Numbered from the stretch's first letter, positions 10,039-20,159 are shown. The stretch: 63,276 nt of DNA from an uncultured Prevotellaceae bacterium (GCA_902770195.1 CACXSA010000032.1:1-63276); one strand, 5' to 3'. Numbers and translations are program-made. Notes: generated from the letters alone by a model not told the origin.

Positions 10039-12870
10039 TTACTTCTTCACCAGGTCAGGAGTCATAATCACCTCAACGTGATTACCGCTCTTCAGCAACT
10101 GGTTGAGGAAGTCACGAACTGAGTCAACAGTCAGGGCCTCAACGGTCTTCTTGTAATCGGTATAGAAGTCAAGACCGTACTCCTTGAAGATTGTAATGGT
10201 GTTAATCCAATAGTTATTCTTCTTGGCATCGATATCAGCCTGCTTCAGCATATAGTCCTTTACCTTCTGCAGCTGGTCGGCATCCACTTTCTTGGTCATG
10301 CTCTGGATACCCTCGTGGAGCAGACGAACAGCCAGCTCAGACTTGTCAGGATTCATCGGGCAGTAAGCCATCAGCATGGCCTTGGGCTGCTTAGAACCTG
10401 TTGAGAAGTAGCCGGCAGCACCACAAGAGTAGGCAGCGCTCTCATCCTCACGGATAGTCTTCAGGTAAATCATAGACAGTACCTGACCTACAGCATCCAG
10501 CTTCACATTGTTCTCCAGGGTGTAAGGCATCTCTGCATACCACATCTCACGGGCTGTAGCCTTTGGCGACTCAGTCTTCACCTTGAACTGGTTAACAACC
10601 TTACCCTTGGCAAAGGTCATTACCTCTTTGAAGTCCTCAGCCTTCTTCTTGGTAGCAGGCAGCGAAGCGATGTACTGCTCGATAAGTGGACGGATGGTCT
10701 GCTCATCGAAGTTACCGGCAATCACGAAGGTGAACTGAGCAGCATTCTGGAAACGCTCCTTGGCAATCTCGAGGATGCGGTCGTAGTTGATATCCTTCAG
10801 GTCTTCTACCTGAGGATTGTTGAAGCGAGGATTATGACCATATGTTGTGGTAGCCACAGAGTCAGAGAATACAGCATCGGGCGACAGTGACTTGTTCTTC
10901 AATGCCATGTCGAGCTGGGTCATCAGGTTCTGGAACTGCTTCTCGTCCTTCTTCACGTTGGTGAAGTAGAGGTATGACATCTGGAACATCGTCTCCAGGT
11001 CCTTAGGAGTAGAGTGAGCGGTCAGATGCTGACGGGTGTTAGCCAGCGAGATGTCAGCATTAACTTCCTTGCCAGCCAGAGCTTTCTGCAGCTCTGTGCT
11101 TGAGAAATTGCCCAGTCCGCTCATGCCGATGGCCGTGTCGAACACCTTGAGGTTGGTATAGTCAGCTGCGCCATAGAGAGACTTACCACCCAATGAGAAG
11201 GCTTCCATCTGCACCTCGTCGTCCTTGAAATCAGTCTTCTTCAGGATAACGGTGGCACCGTTAGACAGCTGCAGCTCCTTATAGCCGAAGGTCTTGTTCT
11301 CAGTCTCCTTCTTAATCTTACCCTTCTTAATCTTAGTAACATCCAGCAGCGGCTCGTCCTTCACATTATCGACGTATGCCTCCAGCTTCTCGGCACGGGC
11401 GGCAGCGATGGCAGCAGCCATGTCCTTCTCGGTCGGATGAACCTTACCCTCCTTGTCCTGCGCCATGATCATGACAACAAGGTTGCTATCTGTCGGGCTG
11501 ATGAGCTCAGGCAACATCTGGTTGATGGCCTGTACGGGGATGTTGGGGGCAATCTGCTGCATGGTCTGATAGAGAATATCCAATGGTGGGATAGGCTCGT
11601 TGGTCAGATAGTGGTCGCGATAGGCATTGCCGAACTCGTCGTTCTTACGCTTGTCGCGGTTGGTGTAGCGCTTCTCCAGACTGCTCAGATAGTCAGCCTT
11701 GGCACGCTCGTACTCCGTAGCGGTGAATCCGAACTCACGGGCACGCTTGGCCTCGCGGTAGAGCACCTGCAGGGTCTCCATCTCCTTACCCTCCTTGGGA
11801 ATACCAATCAGCTCGAAGCAGTCCTTGGTACTTGAGAGCAGATACTCGCTATCGTCAGCAAATCCCTGGAAGAAGGGGCAGGCAGCATCCTGCGTCATCT
11901 CTGACAGGCGCTGGTTAATCATCTGCGAGATAACGTTGACGGCATAGTCCTGAATGAGATAAGCCATGCTGGCCTTCTCCTCGGGCTTGGTAGCCTCGTG
12001 CTTCATCATCACCCAAACGTTAGCCATCTGCATCTCCTTGTCTTTCTCATAGACATAGATGGCCTCCTTGTTGTCGGGAACGACCTCTGCCACCACCTTG
12101 GGAGCGTTAGGATCGACCTTGATACCGGCAAAGAGTTCCTTGATCTTAGCCTCCATGTGGTCAACATCCACGTCACCCACTACGATGATAGCCTGGTTGT
12201 CGGGACGATACCATTTGTGATAGTAAGCACGGAGGGTCTGGGGCTTGAAGCTGTCGATAACACTCATCAGACCGATGGGCAGACGCACGCCATACTTAGA
12301 ACCGGGATATACCTTAGGCAGGGCACGCTGGATCATACGCTGCGAAGGACCCTCGCCCAGTCGCCACTCGTTGTGAACAACGTCGCGCTCCTTGTCAATC
12401 TCGTCGGGTTCCAATGCCAGGCCGTTCGACCAGTCTTTCAGAATAAGCAGACAGGAGTCGAGGGCTGTAGCGCGCTTGGTGGGCACGTTGCAGACGCGAT
12501 AGACCGTCTGGTCGATAGAGGTATAGGCATTCAGGTCGCTACCGAACTCAACGCCCAGCGAACGGGTGAACTCGATAATACCATTGCCCTTGAAATGCTC
12601 AGAGCCGTTGAAGGCCATGTGCTCCAGGAAGTGGGCAAGACCGCGCTGCGACTCGTCCTCGTTAATAGAACCTACACGCTGGGCAATATAGAAATTGGCA
12701 ACGTGTTCGGGATACTCGTTGTGACGGATGTAATACGTCAGTCCGTTGTCCAGCTTACCAATGCGTACAGCAGGGTCAACTGGGATGGGCGGCATCTGCA
12801 TGGGCTGAGCCACCATAGCTGTCGTGCCGAGCAACATCAGCGCAGCTACAAAAAGTTTTCTCAGTTTCAT
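10039..12870 (-). CDS. M16 family zinc metallopeptidase (pitrilysin/insulinase-like)
   Basis: Predicted periplasmic or cell-envelope protease. The signal peptide MKLRKLFVAALMLLGTTAMVAQ is followed by the inverted zinc motif HFLEH (about residues 81-85) in a typical first M16 domain, with the third ligand region near ERDVVHNEW. A second, inactive M16 domain covers the C-terminal half (YAEMPYTLENNVKLDAVGQVL). The 943 residues fit the full-length two-halves architecture of secreted Bacteroidetes M16B enzymes. It stands alone; a TACCTTTG -7 box lies at 12922-12929. The substrate is unknown. Confidence 0.93.
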   Translation of the reverse strand: MKLRKLFVAALMLLGTTAMVAQPMQMPPIPVDPAVRIGKLDNGLTYYIRHNEYPEHVANFYIAQRVGSINEDESQRGLAHFLEHMAFNGSEHFKGNGIIEFTRSLGVEFGSDLNAYTSIDQTVYRVCNVPTKRATALDSCLLILKDWSNGLALEPDEIDKERDVVHNEWRLGEGPSQRMIQRALPKVYPGSKYGVRLPIGLMSVIDSFKPQTLRAYYHKWYRPDNQAIIVVGDVDVDHMEAKIKELFAGIKVDPNAPKVVAEVVPDNKEAIYVYEKDKEMQMANVWVMMKHEATKPEEKASMAYLIQDYAVNVISQMINQRLSEMTQDAACPFFQGFADDSEYLLSSTKDCFELIGIPKEGKEMETLQVLYREAKRAREFGFTATEYERAKADYLSSLEKRYTNRDKRKNDEFGNAYRDHYLTNEPIPPLDILYQTMQQIAPNIPVQAINQMLPELISPTDSNLVVMIMAQDKEGKVHPTEKDMAAAIAAARAEKLEAYVDNVKDEPLLDVTKIKKGKIKKETENKTFGYKELQLSNGATVILKKTDFKDDEVQMEAFSLGGKSLYGAADYTNLKVFDTAIGMSGLGNFSSTELQKALAGKEVNADISLANTRQHLTAHSTPKDLETMFQMSYLYFTNVKKDEKQFQNLMTQLDMALKNKSLSPDAVFSDSVATTTYGHNPRFNNPQVEDLKDINYDRILEIAKERFQNAAQFTFVIAGNFDEQTIRPLIEQYIASLPATKKKAEDFKEVMTFAKGKVVNQFKVKTESPKATAREMWYAEMPYTLENNVKLDAVGQVLSMIYLKTIREDESAAYSCGAAGYFSTGSKQPKAMLMAYCPMNPDKSELAVRLLHEGIQSMTKKVDADQLQKVKDYMLKQADIDAKKNNYWINTITIFKEYGLDFYTDYKKTVEALTVDSVRDFLNQLLKSGNHVEVIMTPDLVKK

Positions 12871-13013
12871 CGTTTTTGAATATAGTTAATTAAAATAATG
12901 ATGTTTGCACGTTTTGACGCACAAAGGTACGTAAAAACTACACGCAATGTATTAAAACGTTCTGATAATTAATATTTTTTATCATTCTATCATATCAACG
13001 ATACCCTGGAGGT

Positions 13014-13144
13014 AAAAACTCCACCCAAGTCCTGCGTGGTAGTCAATCAGATTATCTCCGTGGACTTTTCCATCAAAGTCCGTGGAGTTTTTCCCTAAAG
13101 TCCGTGGACTTTTGCCTTAAACTCCGTGGACTTTACTTCTCAAA
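13014..13144. repeat. Four 22-bp palindromic tandem repeats
   Basis: Units at 13056-13077, 13078-13099, 13100-13121 and 13122-13144 share TCCGTGG(A)CTTT. Overlapping unit ends create AAAGTCC-GT-GGACTTT hairpins. A related fragment, AAAAACTCCACC, lies upstream at 13014-13025 and can pair with GTGGAGTTTTT of unit 2. The units are contiguous with no spacers. The surrounding 12871-13204 interval holds no gene. Confidence 0.8.
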
Positions 13145-13147
13145 CAA

Positions 13148-13181
13148 GAAAGGTGCTCCGGCCAATACCGGAGCACCTTTC
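13148..13181. terminator. Terminator after the BACON lipoprotein gene
   Basis: A 14-bp perfect stem, GAAAGGTGCTCCGG with CCGGAGCACCTTTC, and a 6-base loop. It sits 24 bases past the stop codon of the gene ending at 13205. Confidence 0.8.
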
Positions 13182-13204
13182 TTTGTTATTGTTATCTCAG
13201 TCGC

Positions 13205-14908
13205 TTAATTACTTACGCTGATGAAATAGGCGTTCATCACCTCTATCTTTCCGTTGTATGAACCACGTGTGCCAACGATTGTGATGGTAGAGCCATCCTT
13301 TATTCCATAGGTGGTAACAAGCTCCTGGAACTTCTTCTTAGCACCGCCCTTTTCGGAGAGAACTCCATAGACATAAACGGAGCCTGTGGCATCCTCAAGG
13401 TCAAAATTACCATATTGGTCGCCATCCTTCAGGTTCTTTACCGTACCAGTCAGCTGATACCATACATCGGCACTTTCCGGAGCAGCATTGAAATCAGCCA
13501 CACTAATGATGGTAGAGCCATCGGCACCCGTGGTAGCGGAACCGCCTTCTGAGGTCTTGCCATTCAGGGATACCAGCCAGTTCTTCTTGTTGGAGAACTC
13601 GGGGGTCGTACCTTTATAGTAAATAGCCTTGCCACATACTACAACATCGTCGCCAACCTGAATCTGGGTCTGGCCCTCCTCCCATGGCTTGTTGTCGAAG
13701 AAGTAGCTGCCATAGACGGTGAACACGTTATCCTCCTTACCATCGGCAGAGATGTTATAAGTGGCTGTACCGTACTGGGCACTATAGGTATACTTAATGC
13801 TTGAAATCTTACCTTTCACATAAATGTCGTCAGCAGACTCGACATCAGCACCGAGGGCTGTTACGTATTGCAACATAGCCGGCACATTGAAGGGATCGGC
13901 CTTCGTACCCGTTCCCGACGGAGGATTAGACACACCCTTCTGGGTAAAGGACTGCTCACAAGAGTAGGTAGTGCCATCGGCTTCTGTTGACAAGATAACA
14001 GACACTTTGCGGGTTCCGCCTGTATTGGCATCAGCAGCAAGTGTTACATAGTCGGCACCGAAGTCATCGATATGCAACCAGCTCTTTGCATCTGCAGGAA
14101 TGGCGACATGGAAGCCGTTGCCTTTGGTGTTGACAGTAATCTTGGCCAATCCGCCTTCCTTCGGGAATTCTGTTACGCCCTTGCCCTCAGGAACATTAAG
14201 CATCTCGACTTCAGCAATACCAATGAGAGATTTGTTGATAGAAACTACGGAAGAACCCTGGCTGAACTCTGGCGTAGCACCATTGTAAAGAACTATTGTA
14301 CCCTCAACAACTAACTCGTCGCCTACAGCAAACTCGTCACCGGCAGTGAAGTTAGCACCGTCAATCCACTTACCTCTATAGACCTCAAGCCAGTTGCCAG
14401 CGCCATACGTACCGTCGTCAGACAGATAGTAGGTAGCATTACCATACTGTGGACTTATTTCATCAATCTTACATACGATACCCTTAACGCGAGCAGAAGA
14501 TCCTGAAGGTTTATCCTTGAGTACCTGCAAAGCCTGTGCGACCGACAATACAACTTCAGACTTCTTAACCGTCTGTACGACGTTAATATCCTGAACACTG
14601 GTTCCACAAACAATTTTTACCACAGCTGATTTTGAATCGGATGTAGCGGGAGCAGAAACAACGACCTTAGTATCGCCAGCTCCACCACTCATAGGAGTAA
14701 AGGTCAACCAATCAGGTACGTTCTTTATCTGCCAATCACCTTTGGCACTAACAACGAACTCAGCAGGATAATTGCCATCAACAGGAACTGCTATATAAGA
14801 AGACGAAACACGCAGGTCGTCCAAATAGGCTGCCTCAAATTTATCACTACAGCCCACAAGCATGGCCACAACTGCCATGAGAGACGGAAAAATATATTTC
14901 AGTTTCAT
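13205..14908 (-). CDS. BACON / OB-fold multidomain lipoprotein
   Basis: Predicted outer-membrane or surface lipoprotein: MKLKYIFPS starts a signal ending in the lipobox LVGCS. An alternating architecture is visible: BACON-like domain (about 30-110; GDWQIKNVPDWLTFTP), OB-fold-like module (about 120-230; ARVKGIVCKIDE, then VGDELVVEGTI), second BACON-like domain (about 235-330), second OB module (about 340-450; IYVKGKISSIKY) and a third OB module at the C-terminus (WYQLTGTVKNLKD, then GSTITIVGTRG). BACON domains are thought to mediate carbohydrate or mucin contact. It follows the TonB receptor directly, so it may act with it. An upstream in-frame codon at 14941 would overlap the receptor gene; 14908 is preferred for its signal peptide. 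Confidence 0.85.
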   Translation of the reverse strand: MKLKYIFPSLMAVVAMLVGCSDKFEAAYLDDLRVSSSYIAVPVDGNYPAEFVVSAKGDWQIKNVPDWLTFTPMSGGAGDTKVVVSAPATSDSKSAVVKIVCGTSVQDINVVQTVKKSEVVLSVAQALQVLKDKPSGSSARVKGIVCKIDEISPQYGNATYYLSDDGTYGAGNWLEVYRGKWIDGANFTAGDEFAVGDELVVEGTIVLYNGATPEFSQGSSVVSINKSLIGIAEVEMLNVPEGKGVTEFPKEGGLAKITVNTKGNGFHVAIPADAKSWLHIDDFGADYVTLAADANTGGTRKVSVILSTEADGTTYSCEQSFTQKGVSNPPSGTGTKADPFNVPAMLQYVTALGADVESADDIYVKGKISSIKYTYSAQYGTATYNISADGKEDNVFTVYGSYFFDNKPWEEGQTQIQVGDDVVVCGKAIYYKGTTPEFSNKKNWLVSLNGKTSEGGSATTGADGSTIISVADFNAAPESADVWYQLTGTVKNLKDGDQYGNFDLEDATGSVYVYGVLSEKGGAKKKFQELVTTYGIKDGSTITIVGTRGSYNGKIEVMNAYFISVSN

Positions 14909-14927
14909 AAACCTTTCTTTTTGAGAA

Positions 14928-17900
14928 TTAATTGAAAACATATCTTACACCTACAGATGCATACCAGCACTGACCCAAAGAGTGGCTGCGAGTCCAAATA
15001 TCCGTCTTGCCATTGACAGCAGCAGGTGTAGAGAAGACAGGATAGCCCTGTGAGTCAGCACCCTCATACTTCAGGATACGTCCTGAATTCAGGTCAGGAT
15101 TCAAGTACTTAGCAACACCCCAGCTGGAGTTGAAGAAGTTGAGTACATTCTTCATATCGAAGCTCAGCTGCAAGGTATGCTTGGTCTTACCAACGTTCAG
15201 TTTGAAGTCGTGCTTGTAACTGAAGTCGATGCGGTGAACCCAAGGAGAATAATGGCTAAATGCCTCAGCATACTCACCCTGATGGTCCTTCAGATAGTCG
15301 TTGTTATGAACAAAGTCCATAAAGCGCTGTCTGTCATCATCAGTTTTGAAACGGAACTCGTTGTTAGCCACTTGCAAATCGGTAGGAATGTAAATTAGGT
15401 CGTACGCATTACCGTCATCCGTAATATTATTAGTAAACATGTACGAATAGTTGTAATTACCACGCCAGCCTTCATATATCAGAGAGTAGTGGTTATTAGC
15501 CTTGTCGTGAATGGTTGCACTGGCAATAATACGGTCAGGCGTCACAAAAGAGGAATTATGCAAGCCCAGGAAATTAGGACCATCAACGGAAGGAATATTT
15601 TGGAATGCAGAAGAGGCGTTAGAGCCTGGCATACCTGTCAATTCTTTCTGTACAGTGTGGGTATAAGCTGCCATCAGGCTCATCCACTCGAATGGCTGAG
15701 CATTCACTGTTACGTTAGCAGTCCAACCATAACCCTTGCTGGTGTTATCCAAAACATAAGCACTTGGTAAAGCCTTGCCAGTTGTCTCATTAATCAACTT
15801 GTAATCCTGATAAATAGCGCGAGCATCAGGACCGTTCAAGCGGGCATAGCCAGATACGTCACGCAAACTCCAGTCGGAGATACAAACACCATTGACAGTC
15901 TTGTTAAAAATACCCTCAACCGTGATAGAGAGTGGGAATGATGTTGGGAACTGATAGTCGATAGCCAAAGAGGTCTTCCAAACCTGCGGCATCTTAAAGT
16001 CAGGATTGATACCATTAACATCACCTTTTTGTGTACCTTCTTCAGGAGTAATGGTGTAGGGACCCAGTGCCTGCTTGGGATCTGTAATCACATTGCCGTT
16101 TGTGTCGTGTGTGGTCAACCAGCTCTGAAGCTGCTCTCTTTTCATAACACCTCCAGCAAATTGTGTCATATCAGCATTGCTTGATGACCAGGTACCATTG
16201 AACTGATACATATTGGCATTAGAAGGCATATTAGTAAAGAACACGAGAGGCAGACGACCCAAGAAGAGGCCCGTACCTCCACGAACCTTCAGACTCTTGT
16301 CGCCAAAAACATCCCAGGTGAAACCGACACGTGGAGAGACGGATACGGTAGAATTAGGCCACTTACCTGTATCTACGTGCCGACCTGCATAATCAAGAGC
16401 CAAGATAGCGTTGTTGGTCATCAAGTCGTCATTATTGAAGAACAGGCCATCAAAACGAAGACCATAGGTCAACTTGAACTTCTTGTTGATTCTCCAGTCG
16501 TCCTGAAGATAAATACCCAATTGGTTGAAGTTCACACGACATCCGGGATCAAATGCACCATCATAACCATAAGTCAAAGCAATATGCGAAGGTGCAGCTC
16601 CCGCAAAGAAATCGTTCATGCTATTGTAACGGTAATAACCACTACCATACCTCATAAAGATATTCTCAGCCATTTGATATTCATAACTGAGACCACCCGT
16701 GATGGTATGATTGCCCAAATACCATGTAACGTCATCCTTTACATTGAACACTTTGTTGTTCACAGCATTGTTCCATGTAAACGGCTCATAACCTAATGAG
16801 ATATAGGCGCCACCATCACCATCCAAGATATCAATGAAGGGGAAATCGCTTGAATTGGACTCGCGTTTCTCTTCAATCTTTGAATAGGTCAGCAAGAACT
16901 GATTTGACAGATTGTCGGTCAGACGGCTATTCAAGTCTAAAGCAAACGTCTTCACATAATAATTCTTCTTATACATCGAGTTGGCATAGCTCATAGAATA
17001 TTGTCCTATACGCGGATAAGAAATAGAGGGAAGACCAGATACGGACTGTGAAGGACCAGTCCAATCACTTGATTTTGTATAATTATAGCGCAAAGACAAA
17101 TGGTGCCTATCAGTAATATTCCAATCCAGGCGAGCCAACAACTTATAGGTGTCGTTATCACCTGACCAATCAGAATAAGAACCGGTATCATAACCATAAG
17201 TATTCCGGACAAAATCTGACACCGTTTGCAAATCAGCAATAGAAACACGGGAAATATAATTGTTAGCATCGTATTGTCCGTCTTCTGAACCACGCCAACG
17301 ATTGACAAGACCTGGATGCTTCACCATTTCACCACTCACGAAGAAAAACAGCTTGTTTTTAAGAATCGGTCCGCCAAGGGTAAAGCCGTAAGTTGTCGTC
17401 CTATCACTCTCTCGCATGCCTGCAATCTGCTCATGATCAACAGCATCACCCTGCATGTTCTCATTCTTGTGATAGATGTAGGCAGAACCCTTGAAGGTAT
17501 TGGTACCCGACTTGGTAATGGCATTCACACCACCACCGATGAAGTTGGTCTGACGAACATCGAATGGAGAGATAACCACCTGCATTTCCTCGATGGCATC
17601 AAGCGAGATAGGATTACCATTACCAGGAAGTCCAGAGCTCAAGCCGAAGTTGTCATTGAAATTGGCACCGTCAACCGTAAAGTTTGTCATCTTTGCATTT
17701 CCTCCAGCCAAGCTCATACCATTACCACCATAAGGGGACAAGCGCACAACATCGGTAATACTGCGGTTTACTGTAGGCAGATTAGTAATCATGGCATTGT
17801 TGATATTGGTAGAAGCGCCGGTCTTCTCTGCGGCGAACTTGGAAGCCTTACCGCTGACAACAACCTCTGTCAGCACATTGGCATCCTCTGACAACCAAGT

Positions 17901-18221
17901 ATTGAGGTTATAGGTTTCTGCCAATTCCAGCGTAATACCCTTTATTACTTTTGGCTGATAACCAATATAAGAAATCGTCACCTCATACGGTCCACCGGTA
18001 CGCATACCTTGAATGGTAAAGTTACCAGTCGCATTGGTCACGGCTGTGTAACGAGAACCAGAAGGCTCATGCACTGCAACAATCGTTGCACCGATTACCT
18101 CCTCACCTTTCACGTCCTCGAATGTTACCTTACCAGCCATACTCGAAGTAGTGATTTGGGCCATGACGGTTAGTGCTGACGTCAGCATCAAGACCATCAA
18201 AAATAGAATCTTCTTTCTCAT
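14928..18221 (-). CDS. Oar-like TonB-dependent outer-membrane receptor
   Basis: The 1097-residue protein has a signal peptide (MRKKILFLMVLMLTSALTVMAQ), a carboxypeptidase-regulatory-like domain (about 25-110; GATIVAVHEPSGSRYTAVT), a plug domain (about 120-250; VVSGKASKFAAEKTGAS, GGGVNAITKSGTN) and a long beta-barrel ending in GVRYVFN. The GxNxITKSGTN plug and overall length match the Oar group of TonB-dependent receptors; no SusD partner is present, which argues against a classic glycan utilisation locus. The ligand is unknown. The start at 18221 gives the signal peptide directly. The lipoprotein gene begins 19 bases downstream, so both are likely co-transcribed. Confidence 0.93.
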   Translation of the reverse strand: MRKKILFLMVLMLTSALTVMAQITTSSMAGKVTFEDVKGEEVIGATIVAVHEPSGSRYTAVTNATGNFTIQGMRTGGPYEVTISYIGYQPKVIKGITLELAETYNLNTWLSEDANVLTEVVVSGKASKFAAEKTGASTNINNAMITNLPTVNRSITDVVRLSPYGGNGMSLAGGNAKMTNFTVDGANFNDNFGLSSGLPGNGNPISLDAIEEMQVVISPFDVRQTNFIGGGVNAITKSGTNTFKGSAYIYHKNENMQGDAVDHEQIAGMRESDRTTTYGFTLGGPILKNKLFFFVSGEMVKHPGLVNRWRGSEDGQYDANNYISRVSIADLQTVSDFVRNTYGYDTGSYSDWSGDNDTYKLLARLDWNITDRHHLSLRYNYTKSSDWTGPSQSVSGLPSISYPRIGQYSMSYANSMYKKNYYVKTFALDLNSRLTDNLSNQFLLTYSKIEEKRESNSSDFPFIDILDGDGGAYISLGYEPFTWNNAVNNKVFNVKDDVTWYLGNHTITGGLSYEYQMAENIFMRYGSGYYRYNSMNDFFAGAAPSHIALTYGYDGAFDPGCRVNFNQLGIYLQDDWRINKKFKLTYGLRFDGLFFNNDDLMTNNAILALDYAGRHVDTGKWPNSTVSVSPRVGFTWDVFGDKSLKVRGGTGLFLGRLPLVFFTNMPSNANMYQFNGTWSSSNADMTQFAGGVMKREQLQSWLTTHDTNGNVITDPKQALGPYTITPEEGTQKGDVNGINPDFKMPQVWKTSLAIDYQFPTSFPLSITVEGIFNKTVNGVCISDWSLRDVSGYARLNGPDARAIYQDYKLINETTGKALPSAYVLDNTSKGYGWTANVTVNAQPFEWMSLMAAYTHTVQKELTGMPGSNASSAFQNIPSVDGPNFLGLHNSSFVTPDRIIASATIHDKANNHYSLIYEGWRGNYNYSYMFTNNITDDGNAYDLIYIPTDLQVANNEFRFKTDDDRQRFMDFVHNNDYLKDHQGEYAEAFSHYSPWVHRIDFSYKHDFKLNVGKTKHTLQLSFDMKNVLNFFNSSWGVAKYLNPDLNSGRILKYEGADSQGYPVFSTPAAVNGKTDIWTRSHSLGQCWYASVGVRYVFN

Positions 18222-18260
18222 AGAATCGATAATATGTTTATGATATTTTCTTTTTCGGTG

Positions 18261-18268
18261 CAAAATTA
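18261..18268 (-). promoter_or_regulatory. -7 element of the Oar receptor operon
   Basis: The minus strand reads TAATTTTG 39 bases before the ATG. No TTG is found at the expected distance, so only the -7 box is supported. Confidence 0.45.
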
Positions 18269-18308
18269 CTTAAAAATTTCCATACCTATGTTATAATTTG
18301 CGAAAAAC

Positions 18309-20051
18309 TTACACTTCCTTCTGCCTTGTACCCATACGAGCTTCTACTACGTTCACAACATAGTCACCGAGTTTCTCACACTCATTGATAATATCCATAT
18401 AGATAGTTCCCACGGCATAGGTATATTGGTGGTTATTAATATCAGTGATGTTCTGCGACTTGAGCTGGTTGCGGTAGTTGTTAATCTCATGCTCAATATT
18501 GAACGTGCGATTGACATCGAACGACTCTTTTCGACCACCCATCAGACGGTTCATCTGCGTCAATGACTGGTCTGTCAGCTCCATCATCTGGTGCAGATGG
18601 TCATACTGCTTCTCAACAAAATGATCTTCCTTGCCATTGTATTTGCGTGAAATGGTACGGGCCATATTATAGCAAGCATCACCAATACTCTCCAGTTCAG
18701 AAATCTCACGAAGCATGGCACGGATTTTGGCCTTTGTATCATCAGAGAGGTGAGCATTGCTGACGGAATCGAGATACTTGGCAATTTCCAACTCCATATT
18801 GTCGCTAATGCCTTCATATTTCTCAATACGCGTATAAAGTTTATTGAAGTCACCTGCCTTGTTGTCTTTCTTGTTAGTGGCACTGCTGGAAAGTGTCAGC
18901 AATTCGCGAACCATACCGAACATACGCTGCATACGGTTGGAAAATGACTGGATTTCCTTTTGAGCCTCCAACACAGAGAGTTCTGGAGTCCTCATGAAAC
19001 CGGCAGTGATAAAGTGCAAACGGAAGTCTTCTTCCTCGTCAACCTTCTTAGGCTTGATGACTGCACAAACCAATTTCTCAATCTGAGGAATAAACCAAAT
19101 CAGAATCAGGGTATTCGCCACATTGAAAGTGGTGTGGAAAGCTGCTAGTACAAAACTCAGTTTGGCAGCATTCGCCAGGAATACGCTGGCTTCGACTGCC
19201 TGCTTGTCCATCGTCACATCGTAGCCAACCCATCCACATACCATGTCAATAAAAGGACGGAAGACAAATAGAATCCAGATAACACCGAACACGTTGAAGA
19301 ACATGTGGGCTAAGGCTGCACGGCGTGCTTGGGTATTAGCGGAAAGGGCGGCAAGATTAGAGGTAACGGTAGTTCCGATGTTCTCACCCATCACCAAAGC
19401 AATACCCTGGTAAATAGGCAGTGCACCGCTAGAACAAAGTATCATGGTGATAGCCATTACGGCTGCCGAAGACTGTACACAGAATGTCAGTATGCCGCCA
19501 AGCACAAGGAACACCAATGTGGTGAGGAACGAATTGGGATCAAAAGAAGCGAAGAAATCAAGGAGCGTCTGATTTTCGCCCAAATGCATCTCCGTTCCCG
19601 TCATTCGAAGGGTTCCCAAGCCTAAAAGCAAGAATGACAAGCCAAACAGGAAATCACCGATATAGCGATACCTCTTCAGATAAATCAAAATGATACCAAT
19701 AAAGAAAGCAGGATAAATAGCACTGGTAATGTCAAATGACATACCTGCCGACATAATCCATGCGGTAAGGGTAGTACCAATGTTGGCACCCATAATGACA
19801 GAAATCGCCTGTGCCAACGTTAACAGGCCGGCATTCACAAACGAAACCGTCATTACAGTCGTTGCCGTTGATGACTGCACTGACGCTGTCACAAGCATAC
19901 CGGTAAGCATTCCGGTAAAGCGATTAGTAGTCATAGCCCCCAACACATGACGCAACTGCGGACCTGCCATTTTCTGCAGGGCCTCACTCATTGACTTCAT
20001 ACCAAACATCAGCAAAGCCAACGAACCAAGTAATTTAAACAAGATTAGCAT
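18309..20051 (-). CDS. Na/Pi cotransporter family protein with PhoU-like tail
   Basis: Inner-membrane sodium:phosphate (NptA/PNaS) symporter homologue. Two inverted halves carry the QSS signatures, QSSTATTVMTVSF (about 59) and QSSAAVMAITMI (about 192), each followed by the matching GANIGTT and GENIGTT motifs. After about residue 320 a soluble PhoU-like helical region follows (LREISELESIGDACYNMARTI). The 580-residue length fits the fused form. It has its own perfect promoter, interlocked with that of the divergent kinase gene. Phosphate transport is a family inference. Confidence 0.93.
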   Translation of the reverse strand: MLILFKLLGSLALLMFGMKSMSEALQKMAGPQLRHVLGAMTTNRFTGMLTGMLVTASVQSSTATTVMTVSFVNAGLLTLAQAISVIMGANIGTTLTAWIMSAGMSFDITSAIYPAFFIGIILIYLKRYRYIGDFLFGLSFLLLGLGTLRMTGTEMHLGENQTLLDFFASFDPNSFLTTLVFLVLGGILTFCVQSSAAVMAITMILCSSGALPIYQGIALVMGENIGTTVTSNLAALSANTQARRAALAHMFFNVFGVIWILFVFRPFIDMVCGWVGYDVTMDKQAVEASVFLANAAKLSFVLAAFHTTFNVANTLILIWFIPQIEKLVCAVIKPKKVDEEEDFRLHFITAGFMRTPELSVLEAQKEIQSFSNRMQRMFGMVRELLTLSSSATNKKDNKAGDFNKLYTRIEKYEGISDNMELEIAKYLDSVSNAHLSDDTKAKIRAMLREISELESIGDACYNMARTISRKYNGKEDHFVEKQYDHLHQMMELTDQSLTQMNRLMGGRKESFDVNRTFNIEHEINNYRNQLKSQNITDINNHQYTYAVGTIYMDIINECEKLGDYVVNVVEARMGTRQKEV

Positions 20052-20081
20052 AAAAGATATCTTTTTATTAGAATTTGGCTA

Positions 20082-20111
20082 CAAATTTACGAAAAATCAA
20101 TCGTAGCACAA
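20082..20111 (-). promoter_or_regulatory. Promoter of the Na/Pi cotransporter gene
   Basis: On the minus strand TTG, 19 bases, TAAATTTG, ending 30 bases before the ATG at 20051. Confidence 0.75.
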
Positions 20112-20129
20112 AACAATTCCTTTTGTTTT

Positions 20130-20159
20130 TTGCACTTTCGACTTTTCTTAGTAAATTTG
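20130..20159 (+). promoter_or_regulatory. Promoter of the uridine-kinase-like gene
   Basis: TTG, 19 bases, TAAATTTG: a perfect consensus, 32 bases before the ATG at 20192. Its -33 box lies 18 bases from that of the divergent promoter. Confidence 0.75.

Noticed and set aside
13056-13144. 22-bp repeats considered as a CRISPR array or attachment site.
   Set aside because: No spacers, no cas or integrase gene; palindromic design fits a structural or REP-like element.
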